A stretch of DNA of 64,000 bases from Polaribacter filamentus. Its GTDB lineage: Bacteria > Bacteroidota > Bacteroidia > Flavobacteriales > Flavobacteriaceae. Under the pieces are notes generated by a model that had not been told where the DNA came from, made no database searches, and saw nothing but the letters and a program-made list of their open reading frames with translations. A program made the translations under genes and the position numbers. The stretch spans positions 737,001 to 801,000 of the forward strand of contig NZ_MQUA01000013.1 of assembly GCF_002943715.1 (NCBI RefSeq). Reading direction: 5' to 3'. Shown here in pieces: positions 9,976 to 18,936 of this stretch; the first letter of the stretch is position 1, and each line of letters starts with the position of its first letter.

Positions 9976-10515
9976 ATGAAAAAGAAAGAAGAAAAATTAC
10001 TAATTCCTGATGAAATAATTACTAATAAAATCTATTTGATTCGCAATCAAAAAGTAATGTTAGATAGCCATTTAGCAGAATTATATCAAGTAGAAACGAA
10101 AAGATTAAAAGAACAAGTCAAAAGAAATTTAAATCGTTTTCCAGAAGATTTTATGTTTGAATTAACTAAAAACGAGTATGAAAACTTGAGGTCGCAATTT
10201 GCGACCTCAAGTTGGGGAGGAAGCAGATATCTGCCTTTAGTTTTCACAGAACAAGGAGTTGCAATGTTATCGAGTGTTTTAAACAGCGATAGGGCAATTG
10301 CTGTAAATATTAAAATTATTAGAATTTTTACAAAAATGCGAGCATTATTAGCTGATAATTTGAGTTTACGATTAGAAATTGAAGAAATAAAGAAGAAAGT
10401 AACCAACCAAAGTAAAAATATAGAATTGGTGTTTTCTTATTTAGATGAACTGATTAATAAAAAAGAGAATAAAACAGAAAGAATAAAAATTGGGTATAAA
10501 AAAGATAAGGGTTAA
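9976..10515 (+). CDS. ORF6N domain-containing DNA-binding protein
   Basis: A 179-residue protein with an N-terminal ORF6N (KilA-N-related, phage-type) domain: IYLIRNQKVMLDSHLAELYQ, VKRNLNRFPEDFMFEL, RSQFATSSWGG, YLPLVFTEQGVAMLSSVLNS. The domain binds DNA in phages and mobile elements. The C-terminal third is a basic coiled coil (EIEEIKKKVTNQSKNIELVFSYL). It lies between parE and parC, which are normally adjacent, so it is probably an inserted accessory gene. Its 5' leader holds a CCTCCA/TGGAGG stem (9917-9945). A 31-bp palindrome lies inside its coding sequence and a structured repeat follows it. Confidence 0.88.
   Translation: MKKKEEKLLIPDEIITNKIYLIRNQKVMLDSHLAELYQVETKRLKEQVKRNLNRFPEDFMFELTKNEYENLRSQFATSSWGGSRYLPLVFTEQGVAMLSSVLNSDRAIAVNIKIIRIFTKMRALLADNLSLRLEIEEIKKKVTNQSKNIELVFSYLDELINKKENKTERIKIGYKKDKG
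10183..10213. repeat. perfect 31-bp inverted repeat inside the ORF6N gene
   Basis: AACTTGAGGTCGCAA (10183-10197) is followed after one base by its exact reverse complement TTGCGACCTCAAGTT (10199-10213). It encodes the conserved segment ENLRSQFATSSWGG, so part of the symmetry may be forced by protein sequence. A 15-bp perfect arm is still longer than coding constraint requires. Confidence 0.85.
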
Positions 10516-10530
10516 AGCTAATAGTTAGCA

Positions 10531-10624
10531 AGTATGCCTGCGTTAGGGATTGAAGTGGAAATCCTTTTTTATTTTTCATAAAAAAGATTGCAACGTAAAG
10601 CCCGACCTTTTTAGGGAACGCCCA
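10531..10624 (+). repeat. structured intergenic element between the ORF6N gene and parC
   Basis: The stretch starts near AAGTATGCCTGCGTTAGG and contains GGATTGAAGTGGAAATCC (10546-10563), which folds as a short stem. It continues to CAACGTAAAGCCCGACC and ends TTTTTAGGGAACGCCC. The GC-rich blocks stand out from the AT-rich surroundings and carry no gene. The wording resembles a dispersed element I associate with flavobacterial intergenic regions, possibly a structured RNA; that recognition is from memory and unverified. Confidence 0.5.
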
Positions 10625-10674
10625 AATAAAAAAATACACAGTTAAACGATTAAACAATTAAACGTTTAAAAAGA

Positions 10675-13419
10675 ATGAGTGAAGAAATAAACGAAAACGA
10701 AGAAGAATTACAAAAAAATGAAAATCAACCTGATGCAGTAAATGAGCAAGTTGATGCTGTAGAAGAAACCATTACCAAAGTTACAGGAATGTACAAAGAG
10801 TGGTTTTTAGAATATGCTTCGTACGTAATTTTAGAAAGAGCCGTTCCGTCTTTAGAAGACGGATTAAAACCAGTACAGCGTAGAATTATGCATTCTATGA
10901 AAGATTTAGACGATGGTCGTTACAATAAAGTAGCGAATATTGTTGGGCATACCATGCAATATCATCCGCACGGAGATGCTTCTATTGCAGATGCAATGGT
11001 GCAAATTGGTCAGAAAGAATTGTTAATTGATATGCAAGGAAACTGGGGTAATATTTTAACAGGAGATCGTGCAGCTGCTTCTCGTTATATTGAGGCTCGC
11101 TTATCAAAATTTGCCTTAGAAGTTGTTTTTAATCCGAAAACCACAGAATGGAAATCGTCTTACGATGGTAGAAGAAAAGAACCAATAGATTTACCTGTAA
11201 AATTCCCGTTATTACTAGCGCAAGGTGCAGAAGGAATTGCAGTTGGTTTATCAACAAAAATTTTACCGCATAATTTTATTGAATTAATTGATGCTTCTAT
11301 CAAGTATTTAAAAGGAAAGAGTTTTAAAATTGTACCCGATTTTATCACTGGCGGAATTGCAGATTTTACCAATTATAATGATGGTAAACGAGGCGGAAAA
11401 GTTAGGGTTCGTGCTAAAATTTCTCAACTTGATAAAAAGACCTTAGTTATTTATGAAATTCCGTTTGGCACAACAACTACATCATTGATCGATAGTATTA
11501 TAAAAGCCAATGACAAGGGGAAAATCAAGATAAAAAAGATTGAAGATAATACCGCTGCAGAAGTAGAAATTTTAGTGCATTTGCCACCAAATGTTTCTCC
11601 GGATAAAACGATTGATGCCTTATACGCGTTTACGATTTGTGAAAATTCCATTTCACCATTATCGTGCACTATAGAAAATAACAAACCGGTTTTTATCGGA
11701 GTTTCAGAAATGTTAAAACATTCAACAGATTTAACGGTTGAATTGCTTAAAAAAGAATTAGAAATTCAATTACATGAATTAGAAGAACAATGGCATTTTG
11801 CTTCTTTAGAACGTATTTTTATTGAAAATAGAATTTATCGAGATATTGAAGAAGAAGAAACATGGGAAGGCGTAATTATTGCTATTGATAAAGGTTTACA
11901 ACCGCACATCAAACATTTAAAAAGGCCAATTACAGAAGAAGATATTGTTCGTTTAACAGAAATTAGAATTAAGAAAATATCAAAATTTGATATTGATAAA
12001 GCAAAACAACATATAGAAAGTTTAGAAGATAAAATTGCTGGCGTAAAGCATCATTTGGCTAATTTAATTGTTTTTGCAATTGATTACTTTAAGAACTTAA
12101 AAGAGAAATACGGAAAAGGCAAAGAGCGCCAAACTGAAATTAGAATTTTTGATGACATTGTTGCCTCAAAAGTGGCAATGAACAACGCTAAATTATACGT
12201 AAATAGAGAGGAGGGTTTTATTGGAACATCACTCAAAAAAGATGAATTTGTAACAGATTGTTCTGATATTGATGATATTATCATTTTCAGAAAAGATGGT
12301 GTGATGTCAGTTTCAAAAATTGATTCTAAAACATTTGTAGGTAAAGATATTATTCATGTTGCCGTCTTTAAAAAGAAAGACCGACGAACTGTTTATAATT
12401 TTATATATCGCGATGGTGCAAAAGGAGCAAGTTATATGAAACGATTTAACGTTACTTCTGTTACGCGCGATAAAGAATACGATTTAACCAATGGAAGTAA
12501 AGGTTCTTTAGTGCATTATTTTTCTGCAAACTATAATGGTGAAGCAGAAATTGTTACTATAAATTTACGTTCTGTTGGTAGTGTTAAAAAACTGAAATGG
12601 GATATTGATTTTGCTGATTTAGCAGTGAAAGGAAGAGCGGTTCGTGGAAATAGAATTACAAAATATAACGTTAGAAGTGTCGATTTTAAATTTGAAGGAG
12701 TTTCTACTCTAAAACCAAGAAAAATTTGGTTTGATGATACTGTTCAGCGTTTAAATGTGGATGAAAGAGGTGAGTTGCTGGGCGAATTTAAAGCGGAAGA
12801 TAAACTATTAATCATCACACAAAGTGGAAAAGTAAAAGCGGTGAAACCAGACTTGGCAATGCATTTTGAAGATGATATGATTGTTTTAGAAAAATGGAAA
12901 CCTACTAAACCAATTTCTGCTATTTATTTTGACGGAGAAAAAGAACGTTATTATATAAAACGCTTTCTGATTGAAACTACCGAAAAAGAAGAAATTTTTA
13001 TTTCTGAGCATTCAAAATCGCATTTAGAAATTATTGCAACAGATTACAGACCTATCGCAGAAGTTCAGTTTTCTAAAAGAAATATAGAAAATGAAATTGT
13101 AAATTTAGAGGAATTTATTGCTGTAAAAGGAATAAAAGCACTTGGGAATCAGTTTTCTACGGAGAAAATAAAACTAGTTAGTTTATTAGAGTCTTTACCT
13201 TTTGAGGAACCTGAAGAAGAAAAAGTAGAGGAAGTAGAAGTTGTAGACGAGGAAGTAATTGTAGATAAATTATATATTGAAAATACCGAACCTTATAAAC
13301 CAATTTTAGAAGAACTTTCTGCAGAGGAAAAGGCTAAAATGGCTTTGCAAAAATCTATAGCAAAAAAGAAAGCTGAGCAGAAAAGAATTGATGATGAAAA
13401 TCAGACGAAGTTGTTTTAA
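10675..13419 (+). CDS. parC: DNA topoisomerase IV subunit A
   Basis: DNA-cleaving subunit of topoisomerase IV, 914 residues. An acidic N-terminal tail of about 35 residues precedes the core (MYKEWFLEYASYVILERAVP). The helix-turn-helix region is YHPHGDASIADAMVQIGQ, and the catalytic tyrosine is Y138 in AASRYIEARLSKFA. The coiled-coil tower spans roughly residues 380-480, and the C-terminal region carries beta-pinwheel-like segments (DDIIIFRKDGVMSVSKID, LLIITQSGKVKAVKPD). It ends in a Glu-rich then Lys-rich tail, as in other flavobacterial ParC. It pairs with parE upstream. Confidence 0.93.
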   Translation: MSEEINENEEELQKNENQPDAVNEQVDAVEETITKVTGMYKEWFLEYASYVILERAVPSLEDGLKPVQRRIMHSMKDLDDGRYNKVANIVGHTMQYHPHGDASIADAMVQIGQKELLIDMQGNWGNILTGDRAAASRYIEARLSKFALEVVFNPKTTEWKSSYDGRRKEPIDLPVKFPLLLAQGAEGIAVGLSTKILPHNFIELIDASIKYLKGKSFKIVPDFITGGIADFTNYNDGKRGGKVRVRAKISQLDKKTLVIYEIPFGTTTTSLIDSIIKANDKGKIKIKKIEDNTAAEVEILVHLPPNVSPDKTIDALYAFTICENSISPLSCTIENNKPVFIGVSEMLKHSTDLTVELLKKELEIQLHELEEQWHFASLERIFIENRIYRDIEEEETWEGVIIAIDKGLQPHIKHLKRPITEEDIVRLTEIRIKKISKFDIDKAKQHIESLEDKIAGVKHHLANLIVFAIDYFKNLKEKYGKGKERQTEIRIFDDIVASKVAMNNAKLYVNREEGFIGTSLKKDEFVTDCSDIDDIIIFRKDGVMSVSKIDSKTFVGKDIIHVAVFKKKDRRTVYNFIYRDGAKGASYMKRFNVTSVTRDKEYDLTNGSKGSLVHYFSANYNGEAEIVTINLRSVGSVKKLKWDIDFADLAVKGRAVRGNRITKYNVRSVDFKFEGVSTLKPRKIWFDDTVQRLNVDERGELLGEFKAEDKLLIITQSGKVKAVKPDLAMHFEDDMIVLEKWKPTKPISAIYFDGEKERYYIKRFLIETTEKEEIFISEHSKSHLEIIATDYRPIAEVQFSKRNIENEIVNLEEFIAVKGIKALGNQFSTEKIKLVSLLESLPFEEPEEEKVEEVEVVDEEVIVDKLYIENTEPYKPILEELSAEEKAKMALQKSIAKKKAEQKRIDDENQTKLF

Positions 13420-13438
13420 AACTAAATCTAATTAATTT

Positions 13439-13993
13439 ATGAAAAATAAACAATTTCTAATAGCACTATTATTAAGTATAAATGGTCTTTTTTATTCGCA
13501 AAACAACAAAGAAACTGAAGATTATCTGATATGGACAATTGAAAGGAAATTAAATTGGAAAGATTTTAAGAGTATAGAAAAAACTAAAAATATTGGAGTA
13601 GCACAAACTGCAGCTAGCATTGAAATAAAACCATTTAGAAATAAAAACAAAAAATACGATTATAAAGTTTTAAGTAAATTTTATAAAAATAAATCATGGA
13701 CAGAAACAGAAAATTCAGAGGTTTTAATTCACGAGCAATTACATTTTGATATTGCAGAATTATATGCAAGGAAAATGAGAAAAGAAATAGTATTAGTAAA
13801 ATCAAAAAATAAAATTGTAAAAGAAGAAGATTATAGAAGAATTCACCAATTTTTATTTAGAGAATATTTGATGTTTCAAAATAAATACGATATTGAAACT
13901 GACTTTTCAAAAAAAACTGAAACTCAAGAAATATGGAATGATAGTATTTTAAAGAAATTAATTAATCTAAATGATTATGCATTAAAAAATTGA
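13439..13993 (+). CDS. secreted DUF922 domain-containing protein
   Basis: A 184-residue protein with a signal peptide (MKNKQFLIALLLSINGLFYSQ) and a DUF922-like domain. The domain starts at YLIWTIERKLNWKDFKSIEK and carries the zincin-like motif HEQLHFDIAELYARKM (HExxH). Family members are putative metal-dependent hydrolases of unknown substrate; the HExxH suggests a metallopeptidase fold. It sits 20 bp after parC and 23 bp before the DUF2834 gene, so it may be in the same transcript. Confidence 0.75.
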   Translation: MKNKQFLIALLLSINGLFYSQNNKETEDYLIWTIERKLNWKDFKSIEKTKNIGVAQTAASIEIKPFRNKNKKYDYKVLSKFYKNKSWTETENSEVLIHEQLHFDIAELYARKMRKEIVLVKSKNKIVKEEDYRRIHQFLFREYLMFQNKYDIETDFSKKTETQEIWNDSILKKLINLNDYALKN

Positions 13994-14016
13994 TTATTAA
14001 TTATTTATAAACTCAC

Positions 14017-14349
14017 ATGAAACTCAAACACCTGTATTTAGCATTGACAGTTTTAGGCATTTGTTATACTTGGTATTATAATATTCAATATTTTCAAACA
14101 GCGGAAGATCCTACTTTAACCAATTTTTTTAAAGATGCGCAGTCCAGTTTTGCAGGTAAATCTTTTGGTGCAGATTTAACGGTTGTGGTGCTTACGTTTT
14201 TTGCTTTTTACATTCCGGATGCCATCAAATTAAAAATAAAGTTTTGGTGGGTTTTAATTCCGTTAACATTTTTAATTGCGATTGCATTTACGTTTCCGTT
14301 GTATCTTTATTTAAGAGAAAATCATCTAGAAAAATTACAAAAAGTATGA
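14017..14349 (+). CDS. DUF2834 domain-containing membrane protein
   Basis: A 110-residue protein with three hydrophobic segments: residues about 4-22 (LYLALTVLGICYTWYYNI), 52-70 (ADLTVVVLTFFAFYIPDA) and 77-98 (FWWVLIPLTFLIAIAFTFPL). This is the pattern of the uncharacterised DUF2834 family. Its TGA overlaps the ATG of the interrupted racemase gene (ATGA), so the two were probably translated together. No function is known. Confidence 0.8.
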   Translation: MKLKHLYLALTVLGICYTWYYNIQYFQTAEDPTLTNFFKDAQSSFAGKSFGADLTVVVLTFFAFYIPDAIKLKIKFWWVLIPLTFLIAIAFTFPLYLYLRENHLEKLQKV

Positions 14350-14376
14350 AAAAAATAGGTTTAATTGGCGGAATTA

Positions 14377-15498
14377 TACCAATTTAGTTAATAAATGCCG
14401 CATTAAATGCATTTAGAAAATGATGATTTCCAGTTATAGATTTAATCGTTTCACTATCCATTTTCGTGACGGTTTTATGTAGCCATTCTTTAAGGTTTTC
14501 CATTTTTTCAAAGCGTTGATTTTTAAATCTATTTTTAATGTATTGCCAAACTTGTTCACAAGGATTTAACTCTGGATTATAAGGGGGGATTCTTAATAAA
14601 TGAATATTTTCAGGTATTTCGATATTCTTTGTTGAATGAAAACCTGCGTTATCGATCACCACAATTTTATATTCCTTAGGCTTATATAAAGAGAATTCTT
14701 TAAGATAGGCTTCGAATATTTTAGTATCAACACCATTAATTTCCCATACAAAACAATCTCCATTGATTGGGGAATAACTTCCATATAGATAAGTTGTTTT
14801 GAAAATATGCTGATAAGTAACTATTGGTTTGACTCCACTAGCTGTTAAATATTTTCCTAAATGATTCATCATTCCAAATCTAGCTTCGTCTTGAAAATAT
14901 AGATTTACCTCTTTGTATTTATTTTTATTTAGACTTAATCTAATGTTGTTTAGCGTATTAGGTAGTTTTTAAAAAGGCTTTTTCAGCCTCTACATTTTTT
15001 TTGTAATGAGATTTTCGCGGGCTTTTAAGTTTTGTTTTAAAATGTTGCTTTAAATACTCTCGAATACGTTGATATTTTATCTCAATCCCATAGGTTTCAT
15101 TTACCCATATTTGCGCATCCCAATATCCTAAAAAAGGGTTGAGAGGGTCATTAACTCTTTGCGATAAACCTAAATGAATTTCAGAAGTAATAATTTTTGA
15201 TTGTTTATTTTTTGGCTTATCACTAATCATTTGATCAATTCCAAATAATTTATAGGTTTCTACCCATCTTTCTAATGTTCTGATGTCAACTCCTACAGAA
15301 GCTGACACTTCTTGTCGAGTTTTAAACTTTTTTGTCTTTATATAAATTAAAGATTTTACTCGCTTTTCCCCTTTTAATGTTGTTTGCTTTGACACTAGTT
15401 CTTTAAGCTCAATTAGTGATTCTGAAATATCTAAACTTGCTATTCTTCCCATAACGTAATATAATGAAAATATACGGCATTAAAAAACTATTTTGGTA
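14377..15498 (-). mobile_element. IS630-family insertion sequence (about 1.12 kb)
   Basis: The ends are imperfect inverted repeats of about 25 bp: the left starts TACCAATTTAGTTAATAA and the right (reverse complement) starts TACCAAAATAGTTTTTTA, then both read ATGCCG. It is flanked by TTA on both sides (14374-14376, 15499-15501), compatible with the TA target of IS630/Tc1-type elements plus one ambiguous base. It contains one transposase gene in two frames. The whole element is inserted in the racemase gene on the opposite strand. Confidence 0.9.
14384..15452 (-). CDS. IS630-family transposase in two reading frames
   Basis: The first frame (15452-14958, 164 residues) holds the helix-turn-helix region (FKTRQEVSASVGVDIRTLER) and IS630-type linker. 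The second frame, open from about 14970 to 14384, holds the DDE catalytic core: D in NLYFQDEARFG, D in KIVVIDNAGFHST and E in NPELNPCEQVWQYIKNRF. The frames meet at TTTTTAAAAAC (coding strand, 14965-14975); a +1 shift there gives KNVEAEKAFLKLPNTLNNIR and a protein of about 355 residues. The needed direction is opposite to the six homopolymer losses elsewhere in this window, so it may be true ribosomal slippage or a mutation. Confidence 0.82.
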
Positions 15499-16339
15499 TT
15501 ACTCCAGAAGCTACTATTTTATATTATCGAATTTTAAATCAATTAAACGCAGATAGTTTAGGGAAAAGTCATTCAGCAGAAGTAATTATAAATTCTTTCG
15601 ATTTCGGAAAAATAGCGAAACTTCAGAAAGAAAATAGATGGGATTTGTTAGACGAAATGATGGCCGATGCTGGAAAAAGTTTAGAGAATGCTGGTGCAAG
15701 TTGTATTCTAATTTGTGCAAATACCATGCATTTGTGTATTGATGCCGTTAGGGATGTCGTTAAAATTCCTGTAATTCATATTGCCGATGCAACATCCAAA
15801 GAAATTAGTAAAAAGAAACTTAAAAAGGTAGCTTTATTAGGAACAAAATATACCATGGAAAAAACATTTTTTACGGATGTTTTAAAGTCATCGGGTATGG
15901 AAACTATCATTCCAAATTTAGAAGATCGAGAGGTAATTCATGACATTATTTATGATGAACTTGCGGTTGGAATTCTTAACCCAACATCCAAAGAAAAATA
16001 TTTAAAAATTATACATAAATTAATTAAAAATGGGGCAGAAGGGATTATTTTAGGATGTACCGAAATACCATTATTAATTACGCAAGCAGATGTTTCTGTT
16101 CCTGTTTTTGATACCACAAAAATTCATTCAATTGCTGCTTTTAACTTTTAAACGAAATATTTGCAACAGCAACAACAGCAGTAATAATAAATTTTTGTTT
16201 TATTTTTGAATTTGGAAATAGAATTACACATTATAAATTTTGAATTTAAAAAGACTTCAAGAATAATTAAGGATTTGTTTTATATTCTAATGATAATTTT
16301 TATATTTAATCCCCTTTTGTGAATTTATAGCTATTTTTA

Positions 16340-16377
16340 GCAAGGCACCTTACATCTGCAGATGTAAGGTGCCTTGC
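16340..16377. terminator. perfect 38-bp palindrome between convergent genes
   Basis: GCAAGGCACCTTACATCTG and its exact reverse complement CAGATGTAAGGTGCCTTGC abut with no loop. It lies between the racemase stop and the btuF-like stop, where transcripts converge. T-rich DNA flanks it on both sides (CTATTTTTA before, GATCTTTTTT after). A bidirectional terminator is the simplest role. The other 220 bp of this gap hold nothing I recognise. Confidence 0.65.
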
Positions 16378-16413
16378 CTAGATCTTTTTTATTTTTTATA
16401 ATTTCATATAATA

Positions 16414-17544
16414 TTATTTCATTCTCTCAAAAAATGTTAGTTCGTAATTTGGTAACAAATCAGGGTTTGTAATTTTAATCATATCTTTTAAAACTAAATC
16501 GGGTCTTGTGGGTGCTAATTCGTAATAAATAACACCACCTGTTTTTCCTTTTTTAGTTGTTGGCGTATAAATATTATCATTCTTAAAGGCATTAAATTCG
16601 GTGTATATTTTATTACTATTCAATAATTGTTCTTTGGAAGAAAAATAACCAGGAGCAATCCAAAAATCAGCATTTCTACCTTTATCAAAAACACTTTCAA
16701 AACTTAAGGATAAACTTCCTTTTCCTTCGGATTCTTGCCATAAATACCTAAGATTAGCATCTTTTAAAAATTGCGCAACAAAACTGTCGCCAGCAGGTAA
16801 ATTCCAAATGTCTTTACTCATAATAGCACCAGATAAAATTGTTGGTTTTCTGGTTGCTTTTAAAGCGATATTTTTAGCCTCTAAATAATTCGTTTCAATC
16901 GCTTTAAAGATACTATCAGCTAGTTTTTCTTTATCAAATAAAACACCGAAAAATTTTATCCATTCTGCTCTTCCTAAAGGAGTTTCTTCTAGCCAGTCGC
17001 CATTATAAATTACATTTATTCCTGCTTTTTCTAAAGTTGTTAGCGATTTATCCGCAGTAGAAACACTGTAACCAACAATTAATTCTGGTTGTAGGTTTAA
17101 TAAAATCTCCGTGTTTAAAGCACCTTCTTTACCGATTTCAGCAATTTTATCCGCATCTATTAATAGTCTTGTTTTTTCTGATGAAACATATTTTGAATAT
17201 GGAAATCCAATTATAGCTTTTTCCTCATTCAATAATTCAACCATCGGAATATGAGTTGTTGAAGTAACTACAATTTTTTGAATAGGAGTGAAGATGGTAT
17301 TTTTAGTATTCTCTTTTTGATCCTTTTTACTTTTAATGATGTATTCAAAAACTTTATCAGAATTTTGATACGCAGCTTTTATAATTAGTTTTTTAATGCC
17401 ATTTTTATTCACAATATCGAAACCTTTAGCATATTTAATACTACTTTCTATTTGTGTTTTTTTAGCATCATTCTCAACTTCTTTTTTACAAGAAAAGGAA
17501 ATGATCAGCAATAAAAAAAGAACTCCAATTTTTAATTTTTTCAT
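16414..17544 (-). CDS. BtuF-like cobalamin/iron-complex ABC transporter substrate-binding lipoprotein
   Basis: A 376-residue lipoprotein (lipobox LLLIISFSC, cysteine 19) with a class III periplasmic-binding fold. Recognisable segments are QKIVVTSTTHIPMVELLNEE, IGFPYSKYVSS, ILLNLQPELIVGYSVSTADKS, IYNGDWLEETPLGRAEWIKF and PAGDSFVAQFLKDAN. Family members capture vitamin B12 or siderophore complexes for an ABC importer. A cobalamin riboswitch and a TonB-dependent receptor lie about 1.1 kb away on the other strand, which favours B12, though iron chelates cannot be excluded. Its ATG overlaps the TAA of guaC by one base, so translation is coupled to GMP reductase. No permease or ATPase gene is nearby. 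Confidence 0.8.
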   Translation of the reverse strand: MKKLKIGVLFLLLIISFSCKKEVENDAKKTQIESSIKYAKGFDIVNKNGIKKLIIKAAYQNSDKVFEYIIKSKKDQKENTKNTIFTPIQKIVVTSTTHIPMVELLNEEKAIIGFPYSKYVSSEKTRLLIDADKIAEIGKEGALNTEILLNLQPELIVGYSVSTADKSLTTLEKAGINVIYNGDWLEETPLGRAEWIKFFGVLFDKEKLADSIFKAIETNYLEAKNIALKATRKPTILSGAIMSKDIWNLPAGDSFVAQFLKDANLRYLWQESEGKGSLSLSFESVFDKGRNADFWIAPGYFSSKEQLLNSNKIYTEFNAFKNDNIYTPTTKKGKTGGVIYYELAPTRPDLVLKDMIKITNPDLLPNYELTFFERMK

Positions 17545-18581
17545 TAATTATAAATTTGATTTTCTTGTTCTTGAACTCTAATAAATGTAGTTCTTTTTGT
17601 TAATTCTTTTAATTTGCTAGCGCCAACATAGGTGCACGTAGATCTCAATCCTCCTAAAATATCAATCATAGTGTCATCTATATTTCCTCTAAAAGGAACT
17701 TCAACTGTTTTCCCTTCGGATGCTCTATAATTGGCAACGCCGCCAACATGCTTATTCATAGCTGTTTCAGGACTCATTCCGTAGAAAGCTTTAAATTTCT
17801 CACCGTTTTTCTCAATTAAATCACCACCACTTTCTTCGTGACCCGCTAACATTCCGCCTAACATTACAAAATCGGCACTTCCTCCAAACGCTTTTGCAAT
17901 ATCACCTGGAGTTTTGCAGCCACCATCAGAAATAATTTGTCCTCCCATTCCGTGAGCAGCATCTGCACATTCTATAATTGCAGAAAGTTGTGGATATCCA
18001 ACGCCCGTTTTAATTCTTGTAGTGCAAACAGAACCAGGCCCAATGCCAACTTTTATAATATCTGCACCAGCTAATAATAATTCTTCCACCATTTCGCCAG
18101 TAACCACATTGCCTGCTATTATTACTTTATTAGGATGATTTTTGCGCGTTTTCTGCACAAAATCTACAAAATGTTCCGAATAACCATTGGCAACATCTAC
18201 ACAAATGAAATTTATTTGTGGAAATTCAGTTAAAATCTGATTCACTTTTTCAGAATCTTTTTTTCCCGTTCCTGTGCTTACTGCAATGTTTTTTAAAATA
18301 TTTTCTGATACATTTGACACAAAACCTCTCCATTCTTCCAAAGAATAATGTTTATGAATTGCTGTAAATAGATTGTATTTTGAGAATGCTTTTGCCATTT
18401 CAAAAGTACCAACAGTATCCATATTTGCTGACATAATTGGTATTCCCGTCCAAGTAATTGTACTATGTAAAAACTTAAATTCTCTTTCTAAAGTTACTTG
18501 CGAACGCGATTTTAAAGTAGACCGTTTTGGACGAATCATAACATCTTTAAAACCTAATTTTAATTCATTTTCTATTCTCAT
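17544..18581 (-). CDS. guaC: GMP reductase
   Basis: Converts GMP to IMP with NADPH in purine salvage. About 345 residues from the ATG at 18581 ([18 protein letters not shown]); an in-frame ATG at 18605 adds eight residues that do not look like the family start. The IMPDH/GMPR barrel is complete: [34 protein letters not shown], the catalytic cysteine loop [20 protein letters not shown] and the phosphate-binding [19 protein letters not shown]. No CBS pair is inserted, separating it from IMP dehydrogenase. It overlaps the btuF-like gene by one base. Confidence 0.93.
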   Translation of the reverse strand: MRIENELKLGFKDVMIRPKRSTLKSRSQVTLEREFKFLHSTITWTGIPIMSANMDTVGTFEMAKAFSKYNLFTAIHKHYSLEEWRGFVSNVSENILKNIAVSTGTGKKDSEKVNQILTEFPQINFICVDVANGYSEHFVDFVQKTRKNHPNKVIIAGNVVTGEMVEELLLAGADIIKVGIGPGSVCTTRIKTGVGYPQLSAIIECADAAHGMGGQIISDGGCKTPGDIAKAFGGSADFVMLGGMLAGHEESGGDLIEKNGEKFKAFYGMSPETAMNKHVGGVANYRASEGKTVEVPFRGNIDDTMIDILGGLRSTCTYVGASKLKELTKRTTFIRVQEQENQIYN

Positions 18582-18656
18582 TTTTTTTAAATAAAAGTAA
18601 GGCATAAAGGTATAAATTTGAAAGCGATTTAATTAGATTGTTTATAATAACTAATA

Positions 18657-18664
18657 TATATTTG
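18657..18664 (+). promoter_or_regulatory. -7 box of the riboswitch-btuB promoter
   Basis: TATATTTG matches TAnnTTTG exactly, with a TTG at 18638-18640 sixteen bases upstream. Transcription would start near 18671, exactly where the cobalamin riboswitch begins. Confidence 0.6.
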
Positions 18665-18670
18665 CAGTGA

Positions 18671-18885
18671 TTTTAGGTTTTGATGCAGAAAACATTTTTC
18701 ATCAAATTAAAAGGGAATCTGGTTTAAATCCAGAACTGTACCCGCAACTGTAAGCTATAAAGCTTGTAACTAATTCTTTAACCACTGTTTTTTGATAAAT
18801 GGGAAGGTTTGTTACAAGACGCAAGTCAGGAGACCTGCCGTAAATCACGAAATAAAAACTTTCGGGATAAAAGTTTATGTACTAA
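18671..18885 (+). promoter_or_regulatory. cobalamin (AdoCbl) riboswitch
   Basis: Conserved blocks appear in order: AAAGGGAATCTGGTTTAAAT with CCAG, then CTGTACCCGCAACTGTAA, then CCACTG, GGGAAGG, and the B12 box GCAAGTCAGGAGACCTGCC (18821-18839). The 3' part (AACTTTCGGGATAAAAGTTT) is a likely expression platform just upstream of the receptor start. Binding of cobalamin is expected to repress the receptor gene. Confidence 0.95.
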
Positions 18886-18936
18886 AATACTGTGCACAAA
18901 ATTTGCCTGATTTATTGTAAATCAAATTTATTAAAA

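Larger units (their letters stand above)
14346..16151 (+). pseudogene. aspartate/glutamate racemase family gene, interrupted by an IS630 element
   Basis: The first codons (MKKIGLIGGI) lie at 14346-14376. The rest resumes at 15499 with TPEATILYYRILNQLNADSL and runs to 16151. Removing 14377-15498 and one copy of TTA restores one reading frame. Racemase marks are the first catalytic cysteine in LICANTMHLCIDAV and the second in IILGCTEIPLLI. Such enzymes interconvert D- and L-Asp or Glu, or act on related amino acids. The insertion falls after ten codons, so no enzyme can be made unless translation restarts; the downstream part lacks the N-terminal glycine loop. Only insertion is visible, no other decay, so the event is recent. 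Confidence 0.9.

Noticed and set aside
18892..18936. Earlier ATG of the cobalamin receptor
   Set aside because: It would place 15 extra residues before a normal signal peptide and translate the riboswitch tail.
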